Shown here one piece after another: positions 1 to 6,220 of a DNA stretch of 12,778 nucleotides; position 1 is the stretch's first letter; each line of letters begins with the position of its first letter. Made by a program: the position numbers and the translations under genes. This DNA is from Clostridiales bacterium. Lineage in GTDB: Bacteria > Bacillota_A > Clostridia > Christensenellales > Borkfalkiaceae. The notes below the pieces were generated by a model that saw only the letters and a program-made list of their open reading frames with translations, had not been told where the DNA came from and made no database searches. The stretch lies in NCBI GenBank assembly GCA_015055785.1, contig SVHQ01000030.1:1-12778 (forward strand). The letters are read 5' to 3'.

Positions 1-270
1 GGGGGAGATGACTGCGTCAAGCTCACCGATAACGGCAACCCGCGCAAGGGATTTTCTGCCTGCAAGATTGCCTTTCACGCCTGTCACTGCAAGCCCTGTT
101 TTATATAAAATTCCAAGCTTTTCAAATTCCTCAGCGACAAGGCTTGCTGTGTAAAATTCACGATAACCCATTTCAGGCTTTTTTAATATTTTCTCGCCGA
201 TGGCGTAAATATCATCGGCGCGAGCATCGATAATTTCACAGACTTTCGCTTTTAATTCTGACTTTGTCAT
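1..270 (-). CDS. M20-family amidohydrolase, N-terminal part (gene runs off the left edge)
   Basis: The reverse strand gives 90 residues from an ATG at 270, in frame to the window edge. The N-terminus (an IGEKILKKPEMGYREF segment, then TASLVAEEFEKLG) and the later VAVIGELDAV segment (G82-E83-L84-D85) match the start of M20-type metallohydrolases of the aminobenzoyl-glutamate/N-acyl-amino-acid amidohydrolase group. In these the GELDA segment precedes the metal-binding HxCGHN region, which lies outside the window. Such enzymes hydrolyse amide bonds of N-acylated amino acids or small peptides in the cytoplasm; the substrate here is unknown. The start is supported by AAGGTGG six bases upstream. 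The gene lies 68 bp downstream of the TetR gene on the same strand but has its own -10 box (TATAAT, 294-289) and a copy of the putative TetR operator. The family call is fairly sure, the substrate is not. Confidence 0.8.
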   Translation of the reverse strand, partial: MTKSELKAKVCEIIDARADDIYAIGEKILKKPEMGYREFYTASLVAEEFEKLGILYKTGLAVTGVKGNLAGRKSLARVAVIGELDAVISP

Positions 271-288
271 ACGTGCCCACCTTACAAT

Positions 289-312
289 ATTATAAAAGTA
301 ACTATTTTGTTA
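289..312 (-). promoter_or_regulatory. Amidohydrolase promoter -10 with putative TetR operator
   Basis: On the minus strand TATAAT lies at 294-289, 18 bases before the ribosome binding site of the M20 gene. Just upstream, 299-312 reads TAACTATTTTGTTA on the plus strand, fitting the TAAC-N6-GTTA palindrome found three times between tetR and the first dehydrogenase gene. The flanks match too (AGTAACTA at the left, TTTTA at the right). The operator sits between -10 and -35. The -35 is poor (AAAAAT at 17-bp spacing), so the promoter may be weak. Repressor binding is inferred, not shown. Confidence 0.6.
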
Positions 313-329
313 TTTTTAGTTTCAAAATT

Positions 330-353
330 AAGTACCCCTTAAATGAGGTACTT
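330..353 (-). terminator. Hairpin at the 3' end of tetR, weak terminator candidate
   Basis: A perfect 7-bp inverted repeat (AAGTACC at 330-336, GGTACTT at 347-353, 10-base loop) spans the last codons and stop of tetR. In the direction of tetR transcription it is followed by AATTTTG, a short T-tract only. It could attenuate read-through from tetR into the amidohydrolase gene, but it is too AT-rich and its T-run too short to call a strong terminator. Confidence 0.3.
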
Positions 354-959
354 GGTAATAATATCGGTGATAAATTCCGCTCTGGAACGGACTTCTTCTT
401 CGCTGGTTATATCGCGACCGAGAATGGAAGTCATCGTGTGTTGGTTGGAGAAGTGCGAGAAACAGAAATTCATCAGCGAGACAGAGACGTGGTATACGTC
501 AATATCGCTTCTAAAAATCCCCATTTCCTTACCTTTCACAAGTTGTTTTTTTATGTATTCCATGCTGGGTGATTTTAGCCTTGCCAATTCACCTTCAGGG
601 ATAGACATACCTTTATTCAAGTTTTCCCACATCAACATGCGGACAAAGTTGGGATTATTTTTTAAGTATTCAAAGGAAATCTCGATAATATTTTTGATGG
701 CATCAAGGGGGGATAGGTCATCGACCATGAATTGTCTTTCGCATTGGGCAAGCTTTTCGTATACACGAAGCAGAACCTTGGTGTACAGATTTTCTTTACT
801 GTCAAAGTGTGCGTAAATCATACGCTTATTCATGCCCGATGCTGCGGCAATCGAGTCAACCCTCGCGCCGTAAAATCCCTTTTCGGAAAATTCTTCTTCA
901 GCAGCGGCTAAAATACGTTCTCTTGTCAGCTCGGATTTTTCACTTTGCTTTAATCCCAT
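339..959 (-). CDS. TetR-family transcriptional repressor
   Basis: A 206-residue protein with the standard TetR N-terminal DNA-binding domain: RERILAAAEEEFSEKGF (helix 1), then a helix-turn-helix at about residues 33-52 ending in NKRMIYAHFDSKENLY. The C-terminal all-helical ligand/dimer domain contains NNPNFVRMLMWENLN, typical of a large TetR subgroup; the ligand is not predictable. I place the start at the ATG at 959 because GGTGA lies five bases upstream. An in-frame ATG at 971 has no ribosome binding site. Directly upstream (on the plus strand, to the right) is the triplicated promoter-operator array, whose leftward promoter nearest the gene is TTGACA-N17-TAAAAT. The arrangement tetR / operators / divergent gene is the classic local-repressor layout. 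Its targets are probably the first Gfo/Idh gene, itself, and the M20 gene. Confidence 0.9.
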   Translation of the reverse strand: MGLKQSEKSELTRERILAAAEEEFSEKGFYGARVDSIAAASGMNKRMIYAHFDSKENLYTKVLLRVYEKLAQCERQFMVDDLSPLDAIKNIIEISFEYLKNNPNFVRMLMWENLNKGMSIPEGELARLKSPSMEYIKKQLVKGKEMGIFRSDIDVYHVSVSLMNFCFSHFSNQHTMTSILGRDITSEEEVRSRAEFITDIITKYLI

Positions 960-989
960 GTGCTTCACCATATTTGTGTAATTATAGTT

Positions 990-1018
990 ATTTTAACATA
1001 TCTTGGAAGCTTTGTCAA
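990..1018 (-). promoter_or_regulatory. tetR promoter (leftward, unit 1)
   Basis: Read on the minus strand: TTGACA (1018-1013), 17-bp spacer, TAAAAT (995-990). A start near 983 gives a leader of about 24 bases to the tetR ATG at 959. A TAACTA half-site (minus strand, 990-985) and a degenerate palindrome overlap the expected start, so autoregulation is plausible, but no full TAAC-N6-GTTA operator is present here. Confidence 0.65.
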
Positions 1019-1105
1019 GACTTTTTGGGGAATATATTGTTTTTTCAAGGAACTGATGGGGATATTTTGTTTGGTAAAATATTTTTTCTTTTTTTGAAAA
1101 ATCTA

Positions 1106-1156
1106 TTGCAATTTGCTGAAATATGTGCTATAATGCAAATAGTAACTAAACAGTTA
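1106..1156 (+). promoter_or_regulatory. Rightward promoter P1 with operator O1
   Basis: TTGCAA (1106-1111), 17-bp spacer, TATAAT (1129-1134), expected start near 1141. The perfect palindrome TAACTAAACAGTTA follows at 1143-1156, right at the start point, where a bound TetR dimer would block transcription. It lies in unit 1 of the triplication and points toward the dehydrogenase gene about 340 bp away, through units 2 and 3. Confidence 0.75.
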
Positions 1157-1161
1157 ATTTT

Positions 1162-1190
1162 ATTTTAGCATATTGCGGAAGCTTTGTCAA
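1162..1190 (-). promoter_or_regulatory. Leftward promoter of unit 2
   Basis: Minus strand: TTGACA (1190-1185), 17-bp spacer, TAAAAT (1167-1162). Its expected start, near 1155, falls inside operator O1, so O1 sits between this promoter and P1, which face each other. It is a copy of the tetR promoter and points at tetR. Confidence 0.55.
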
Positions 1191-1282
1191 GACTTTTTTG
1201 GAAATATATATTGTTTTTTTCAAGGGACTGATAGGGATATTTTGTTTGGTAAAATATTTTTTCTTTTTTTTTGAAAAATCTA

Positions 1283-1333
1283 TTGCAATTTGCTGAAATA
1301 TGTGCTATAATGCAAATAGTAACTAAACGGTTA
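1283..1333 (+). promoter_or_regulatory. Rightward promoter P2 with operator O2
   Basis: TTGCAA (1283-1288), 17-bp spacer, TATAAT (1306-1311), then operator TAACTAAACGGTTA at 1320-1333. It is virtually the same as P1/O1, and the operator differs by one base from O1. It is unit 2 of the triplication. Confidence 0.75.
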
Positions 1334-1338
1334 ATTTT

Positions 1339-1368
1339 ATTTTAGCATATCGTTGGAAGCGTTGTCAA
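1339..1368 (-). promoter_or_regulatory. Leftward promoter of unit 3
   Basis: Minus strand: TTGACA (1368-1363), 18-bp spacer (one longer than in units 1 and 2), TAAAAT (1344-1339). It would start within or next to operator O2 and point left, facing P2. Confidence 0.5.
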
Positions 1369-1419
1369 GGTTTTTAGGGAATTCCGTAATAAAATATTTT
1401 TTCTTTTTCAAAAAATCTA

Positions 1420-1470
1420 TTGCTTTTCGTCAAAATGCGTGGTATGATATAAATAGTAACTAAATGGTTC
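1420..1470 (+). promoter_or_regulatory. Rightward promoter P3 with operator O3, proximal promoter of the first dehydrogenase gene
   Basis: TTGCTT (1420-1425), 17-bp spacer, TATGAT (1443-1448), and a diverged operator TAACTAAATGGTTC at 1457-1470. Expected start near 1455 gives a leader of about 41 bases to the ATG at 1496. Both -35 and -10 are weaker than in P1 and P2, and the operator has lost part of its right half. Confidence 0.7.
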
Positions 1471-1495
1471 AAAATGTAAAAAAAAGGATATGCAG

Positions 1496-2443
1496 ATGAT
1501 AAAAATTGCTATTGTAGGAACGGGCGCAATTGCGACTGCGCATATAAGAGCTATATCTAAGTTGCCGCAATGTGAACTTGTTGCGTTGTGCGATTTGAAT
1601 GAGGCAAGGGTGAAGGAACTCTCCGAAGGGCTTGGTGTGCCGTACTTTCTTAATTATAAGGATATTCCAACCGCGGTGGAGGTGGATGCTGTTATTTTAA
1701 ATCTGCCGCACGGCTTGCATATATCGGCTTCCGTATTCTTTTTGGAAACAGGGGTACACGTTTTGGTTGAAAAACCGATGGCAAATACGGTGGAAGAGTG
1801 TGATACCATGATTGCTACGGCAGAGAAAACTGGGAAAAAGCTTGCCGTCGCTCACGTGCAACGCTTCTTTGGCGTAAATAGAGAGGTGAAAAAAATCATT
1901 GACAGCGGTGTGCTTGGACGGCTTTGTATGTATACCGAACAGCGAAGCATCAATTATTTCCTGCCTACCCGTCCCGCTTGGTTTACCAATAAGAAAATGT
2001 CGGGCGGCGGTATTGTGATAAATTACGGCGCGCACGCTTTTGATAGACTATTTTATACAACAGGCGCGAGCTCCGCGACTATCTGTGCGAATTGTGCAAA
2101 CTATGCAAACGAACGCGAGGTGGAGGGGCACGCGCAAATCCTTGCGACCCTCGACAATGGCGTATCTGCATCAATTACTTTTTCTGGATATAGTACTGTC
2201 GTATATGACATATATTATTACTTTACGGGCGGCGCGCTTCATTTGAACGGCACAGATTCGATTGAAATGAAGAAAGAGGGGGAAACCGAGTGGACGGCGA
2301 TAAAACCCGAATGCAACGAAGATGAGTTTGTGTTGGAAATCGAGGAATTTTGTAAATACATACAGGGTGAACCCTCGGAAATTCCCGATGCAGCGTATGG
2401 ACGTTCCATTATCCATGCGATTGAAAATGTTTATAAGGTTTGA
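1496..2443 (+). CDS. Gfo/Idh/MocA-family NAD(P)-dependent oxidoreductase (first copy)
   Basis: A 315-residue protein of the usual length for the glucose-fructose oxidoreductase / inositol dehydrogenase family. It has an N-terminal Rossmann fold with the dinucleotide motif VGTGAIA (G8-x-G10-x-x-A13), an ALCD acidic-turn strand, the EKP motif (E92-K93-P94, catalytic lysine region) and a C-terminal alpha/beta domain opening with GGGIVINYGAHAFD. The histidine is H180; the position four before it, often Asp in this family, is Asn (N176), as in several known subgroups. Such enzymes oxidise or reduce a sugar or cyclitol hydroxyl in the cytoplasm; the substrate is not readable here. The ATG at 1496 has AAAGGA seven bases upstream. 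An ATG at 1490 would have only one base of spacing. It is expressed from the TetR-type array and separated by 132 bp and a new promoter from the GH94 gene. Confidence 0.9.
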   Translation: MIKIAIVGTGAIATAHIRAISKLPQCELVALCDLNEARVKELSEGLGVPYFLNYKDIPTAVEVDAVILNLPHGLHISASVFFLETGVHVLVEKPMANTVEECDTMIATAEKTGKKLAVAHVQRFFGVNREVKKIIDSGVLGRLCMYTEQRSINYFLPTRPAWFTNKKMSGGGIVINYGAHAFDRLFYTTGASSATICANCANYANEREVEGHAQILATLDNGVSASITFSGYSTVVYDIYYYFTGGALHLNGTDSIEMKKEGETEWTAIKPECNEDEFVLEIEEFCKYIQGEPSEIPDAAYGRSIIHAIENVYKV

Positions 2444-2475
2444 GCCTATACACAAGGAAAGGCGAAAGCAGTTTT

Positions 2476-2539
2476 TCTAAATTGTCCATGTACAAATCTA
2501 TATTTGCTATGGCGCTGAAAAATAGAATAATGGTATAAT
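2476..2539 (+). promoter_or_regulatory. Promoter of the GH94 operon with putative AraC twin box
   Basis: TCTAAATTGTCCAT at 2476-2489 and TTTGCTATGGC ending at 2513 contain a direct repeat TTNNCYAT with a 21-bp period (2482 and 2503). A consensus TATAAT follows at 2534-2539, with no good -35 at the proper distance. This fits an activator-dependent promoter. The same arrangement precedes the TIM-barrel gene (7118-7180). Binding by the neighbouring AraC-family protein is inferred from the shared sequence and from the two-turn spacing usual for AraC tandem half-sites. Confidence 0.65.
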
Positions 2540-2575
2540 GCAAATATCAATCATTATAATGGGGTTTTTAATAAA

Positions 2576-4933
2576 ATGTCCAGTTTATTTGAAGATTTTA
2601 TAAAATACGGCGATTTTGACGTGAAGAATAGAGAGTATGTGATTACTCGCCCTGACACCCCGAGCCCTTGGATTAATTATCTTGGATTTGGGGCATTTGG
2701 CAGTTTTATATCCAATAACGGGGGCGGTTTATTATTTGACGGCGACCCTGGGAAAAGACGTGTCACGCGTTACCGTTATAACTCCTTGCCCGTAGATAGA
2801 CAAGGTAGATATATCTATGTGAAGGATATGGACACTGGGGAATATTTTACCCCCACGTACCAGCCCGTGGCAAAGCATTGTGATTTTTATGAATGCAGAC
2901 ATGGTCTTTCTTATACGACGATTAAAGGGAAATATTTGGGACTTGAAACGGAGTTGACTGTTTATATTCCCATTGATAAAAATTATGAAGTGTGGAGCTG
3001 CAAAATAAAAAACGTATCGGGGAAACAACGAAATTTGAAGCTGTTTCCCTATATTGAATTTTCCCACCACGACGCCATGATTGACAATATGATGGAATGG
3101 CCGAGATATTTCATGACTTGCACGCATGAAAACAAGGTTATCGTTTTCGATTCTGCACCCGAACTGAATAATTGTCCGCCGTTATTCGGTTTTATCAGCA
3201 CAACGCTGGAAACGGACGGTTTTGATTGCCATCGCGACGAATTTATCGGACTTCGAAGAAGTGAAGAAAACCCCATTGCGGTGGAAAATAGCATTTGTTC
3301 GAATACGGAAATTAACGCGGACCATGCCTGCGGGGCTTTTTCCTGTCCTTTGGGTCTTGTGGACGGCGAAGAAAAACATTTCTTGGTGGCGGTTGGCGCA
3401 TCTCGTAGACAAGATACGATTGGTGAAATGCTGAAAGACGCCTTGAACTTTGATAATGTAGAAAAGGATTTGACCGCTATTAAGAATAAATGGGATGCGT
3501 TGCTTGGTTCTTGCCAGATAAATACCCCCGACGAAGACGTCAACAAGATGGTGAATATTTGGCATGCGTATCAGTGCCACACTACCTTTAATTGGTCGCG
3601 TTTTGTTTCTTTCTATGAAAGAGGCTCGGATAGGGGCTGGGGTTTTAGAGATAGCATGCAGGACGTTATGGGTATTATGCACGCTATGCCCGAAAAAGCA
3701 AAGGAACGCATCAAAACCTTGCTGAAAATTCAGTGTTCGAACGGCAACGCGCGAACGGTATTATACCCTGGCACGGGGGAAGCAAAAGGGGGCGGGCGTT
3801 CGGACGATCATCTTTGGTCGGTGTATTCCGTATGCGCTTACATAAGAGAAACGGGGGATTATGCTTTCCTTGGCGAAATTGTTCCGTATGAAGATGGTGG
3901 GGAAGGTACGGTGCTCGACCATTTAATTCGAGGGTTAGAATTTACCAAAAACAACACGGGCGCACACGATATTCCGTTGTTTCTTGCAAACGATTGGAAC
4001 GACAGTTTGGCTGCAATCGGTAAAGGCGGAAAGGCGGAAAGCACGTTCGTCTTCTTCCAAGCGGCAACGGCAGCTTACCAACTGAAAGAATTGCTTGACC
4101 ATATCGGCAAAGACAGCGCGTACGTGAGCGAATATTACGATTGGTGTAAAAAGAATTATAAGCAGCTTTGGGATGGGAAATGGTTTATCCGTGCGTTTAC
4201 CGATGAGGGTGAAAAGTACGGTACGGACGAAGACGAGTGGAATAAAATCTTCCTGAATCCACAATCGTGGGCGGTGATGTCGCATTTGCCTACGGCGGAA
4301 GAAGCGAACAGTGCGTTTGATAGCGTAAACAAGTATCTTATGTGTGAACTTGGGTATATTTCGCATTATCCTGCCTCTGCGGGTTATGACCGTCCGAATA
4401 AAAAGTTTTTCCCTTTACATAGCGGTATTAAAGAAAACGGCGGGGTGTTCTGCCATGCAAGTACGTGGGCGGTGATTGCACAGGCGATGTTAAAGCGAAA
4501 TAACGATGCATTCAACGCCTACAAGGCGACGTTGCCTTGCAGAAGAAATGAAATTTCGCAAACTACGCTCATTGAACCGTACGTATATGCGTCGGCCATG
4601 CTGGGGCCTTCCCATGAAAGATATGGCGCAGGTTCTAATTCTTGGCTGACGGGTACGGCTTCGTGGATGTATTATGCGGTGACGCAGTATATCCTTGGTT
4701 TCCGTGTGGATTACGATGGAATATGCATTGACCCTTGTATTCCTGATACCTGGAACGGGTTTGAAATGACAAGACTTTACAGAGGAAAAACCTGCCATGT
4801 TACAGTCAAAGGCAATCATGGCAAATTCCTTCGATTGACGGTAAACGGTGAACGAGTAGAAGGAAATTTCATTCCTTATTCCTTGATTGAAAAAGCGGAT
4901 AGCGTAGAAATTGTTGCGGAATTTACGGCATAA
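2576..4933 (+). CDS. GH94-family disaccharide phosphorylase (cellobiose phosphorylase-like)
   Basis: A 785-residue cytoplasmic inverting phosphorylase with no signal peptide. Hallmarks of GH94 run through it: the N-terminus GDFDVKNREYVITRPDTPSPWINYLG, the glucose-subsite segment GWGFRDSMQD (R358, D359), ARTVLYPGTGE followed by RSDDHLWSV, the DWND motif with the presumed general acid D473, NPQSW, KENGGVFCHASTW (K619, E620), and GAGSNSWLTGTASWMY near the C-terminus. GH94 enzymes split beta-linked disaccharides with phosphate to a sugar-1-phosphate and a free acceptor. The acceptor cannot be assigned: the DSMQD segment differs from the DSNQD I recall for cellobiose phosphorylases, and the length is closer to cellobionic acid phosphorylases (about 790) than to laminaribiose or beta-1,2-glucan enzymes. 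The ribosome binding site is weak (GGGG, 11 bases upstream), but the N-terminus fits the family. It is followed after 14 bp by the second dehydrogenase, with which it forms an operon. Confidence 0.9.
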   Translation: MSSLFEDFIKYGDFDVKNREYVITRPDTPSPWINYLGFGAFGSFISNNGGGLLFDGDPGKRRVTRYRYNSLPVDRQGRYIYVKDMDTGEYFTPTYQPVAKHCDFYECRHGLSYTTIKGKYLGLETELTVYIPIDKNYEVWSCKIKNVSGKQRNLKLFPYIEFSHHDAMIDNMMEWPRYFMTCTHENKVIVFDSAPELNNCPPLFGFISTTLETDGFDCHRDEFIGLRRSEENPIAVENSICSNTEINADHACGAFSCPLGLVDGEEKHFLVAVGASRRQDTIGEMLKDALNFDNVEKDLTAIKNKWDALLGSCQINTPDEDVNKMVNIWHAYQCHTTFNWSRFVSFYERGSDRGWGFRDSMQDVMGIMHAMPEKAKERIKTLLKIQCSNGNARTVLYPGTGEAKGGGRSDDHLWSVYSVCAYIRETGDYAFLGEIVPYEDGGEGTVLDHLIRGLEFTKNNTGAHDIPLFLANDWNDSLAAIGKGGKAESTFVFFQAATAAYQLKELLDHIGKDSAYVSEYYDWCKKNYKQLWDGKWFIRAFTDEGEKYGTDEDEWNKIFLNPQSWAVMSHLPTAEEANSAFDSVNKYLMCELGYISHYPASAGYDRPNKKFFPLHSGIKENGGVFCHASTWAVIAQAMLKRNNDAFNAYKATLPCRRNEISQTTLIEPYVYASAMLGPSHERYGAGSNSWLTGTASWMYYAVTQYILGFRVDYDGICIDPCIPDTWNGFEMTRLYRGKTCHVTVKGNHGKFLRLTVNGERVEGNFIPYSLIEKADSVEIVAEFTA

Positions 4934-4947
4934 AAGGAGATTGAATT

Positions 4948-6219
4948 ATGGAAAATAAAGTATTTACGGTTGCAATTATTGGTGCTGGTTCGCGTGGGGC
5001 GGATATTTATGGTAGATTGTTGATGCAGTTGCCTGAAAAGTTCAAAATCGTGGCGTTGTGCGATCCCAGACAGCATCGGTTGGATTCTTTTGGGGCGGAA
5101 TTCGGCGTTAACGAAAGCGAACGTTATACCGATGAAAATACATTCTTTGAAAAGAAACGCGCTGACGTATTGGTAATTGCGACGTTGGATTGTGACCACG
5201 TACGTCAATGCTTAAAGGCGTTTGAACTTGGCTATGACGTATTGTTGGAAAAGCCGATTACCGAACATAAGGAAGAATGTGAACAGCTGCTTGCGGCACA
5301 AAAAAAATACGGTAGAAAAGCATTCGTTTGTCACGTACTTCGCTATGCGCCTGCTTTCGTTAAGGCGGGAGAATTGTTGGATAGCGGCGCGATTGGCCGT
5401 TTGGTATCCATTAGCACGGTGGAAAATATCACGTATTGGCATTATGCCCACAGTTATGTTCGCGGGAATTGGCGCAATAGAAAGATTGCTGCACCCATCA
5501 TTTTGGCGAAATGTTCGCACGATTTGGACCTGTTGCAACACTATGCAAAATCCAAATGTAAAACGGTATCTTCTGTGGGGGATTTGACCTATTTTACCGC
5601 TGAAAATGCGCCTGCGAATTCGGCAGAACGCTGCTCGGATTGTCAGCTTATGGAAACCTGTCCGTACAGCGCAAAGCGCGTGTACGTGGAACGTTGGCAC
5701 GCGCAAAATTGCCCGATGGATATTTGGCCTTATAACATTATCAATACTGCGCCTACTACAGAAGAACAGCTTTACGAGGCAATAAAAAACGGCCCTTACG
5801 GCCGTTGTGTATATCATTGCGATAATGACGTTCCCGATCATCAAATCGTAACAATGACGTTCGAAAATGGTGTGAAGGCAACGCTTAACATGATGACCTT
5901 TGCCAAGGAAGCAGGCAGAAGAATGAACTTCTACGGCACGCTCGGTGAAATTATCCTTGACGAAGCGGAAGGGATTGTTGAAATGCGTATCTTCGGCGGG
6001 GAAAACGTAACCTATCCGATTGGCGAATTAATCAGGGAAACGAGTGGCTACGGTCACGGCGGTGGGGATTTCGTACTTATCAATGAATTGTACGATATTT
6101 TGATGGGCCGAGCTACGAAAGGCACTTCGTTGGAAGAATCCATTGAAAGCCATTTGATGGGCATCTGCGCAGAAGAATCTCGCTTGAACGACGGTAAACT
6201 CATATACGTACATAAATAA
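4948..6219 (+). CDS. Gfo/Idh/MocA-family oxidoreductase with cysteine cluster (second copy)
   Basis: A 423-residue protein, about 100 longer than the first copy and clearly a different subfamily. The Rossmann motif is IIGAGSRG (G12-x-G14-x-x-G17), the EKP motif is E101-K102-P103, and the active-site histidine is in KCSHDLDLL (K188, H191, D194) instead of the usual DxGxH. The extra length includes a cysteine-rich insert, C229-x2-C232-x5-C238 followed by PYSA and then C255, which may bind a metal. Family knowledge says oxidation of a sugar hydroxyl with NAD(P); the substrate and the role of the cysteines are unknown. AAGGAG lies in the 14-bp gap after the GH94 gene, so the two are co-transcribed and probably act on the same sugar. 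The stop is 1 bp from the stop of the convergent araC gene. Confidence 0.88.
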   Translation: MENKVFTVAIIGAGSRGADIYGRLLMQLPEKFKIVALCDPRQHRLDSFGAEFGVNESERYTDENTFFEKKRADVLVIATLDCDHVRQCLKAFELGYDVLLEKPITEHKEECEQLLAAQKKYGRKAFVCHVLRYAPAFVKAGELLDSGAIGRLVSISTVENITYWHYAHSYVRGNWRNRKIAAPIILAKCSHDLDLLQHYAKSKCKTVSSVGDLTYFTAENAPANSAERCSDCQLMETCPYSAKRVYVERWHAQNCPMDIWPYNIINTAPTTEEQLYEAIKNGPYGRCVYHCDNDVPDHQIVTMTFENGVKATLNMMTFAKEAGRRMNFYGTLGEIILDEAEGIVEMRIFGGENVTYPIGELIRETSGYGHGGGDFVLINELYDILMGRATKGTSLEESIESHLMGICAEESRLNDGKLIYVHK

Positions 6220-6220
6220 T

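Larger units (their letters stand above)
988..1470. repeat. Tandem triplication of a promoter-operator unit
   Basis: Three head-to-tail units fill most of the 535-bp non-coding stretch between tetR and the first dehydrogenase gene: about 988-1156, 1157-1333 and 1334-1470. Units 1 and 2 are nearly identical along their whole length (about 172-177 bp). Unit 3 has lost about 40 bp from its middle and is more diverged. Each unit begins with TATTTTARCATAT, continues with GGAAGC and TTGTCAAG, then an AT-rich core (AAAATATTTTTTCTTT), a rightward promoter and a TAACTAAAYRGTTM operator. I see no gene in the array. It looks like duplication of an ancestral divergent tetR/target control region. Confidence 0.9.

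Noticed and set aside
1001..1026. TCTTG...CAAGA hairpin followed by CTTTTT as a terminator in unit 1
   Set aside because: The stem is only five pairs and is not kept in units 2 and 3. No plus-strand gene ends upstream of it. The CAAGA segment is better explained as the -35 (TTGACA) of the leftward promoter.
988..1470. CRISPR array or mobile-element ends
   Set aside because: Units are 137-177 bp and contiguous, without spacers. They contain promoters and operators, with no transposase, target-site duplication or inverted terminal repeats.
2444..2475. GCCT...AGGC as a terminator after the first dehydrogenase gene
   Set aside because: The stem is only four pairs with a 12-base loop and the T-run does not follow directly.
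5212..5844. 210-codon open frame antisense to the second dehydrogenase gene
   Set aside because: It is a shadow of the strong coding frame on the plus strand: composition rich in Arg/His/Cys/Phe, no ribosome binding site, no recognisable domain.
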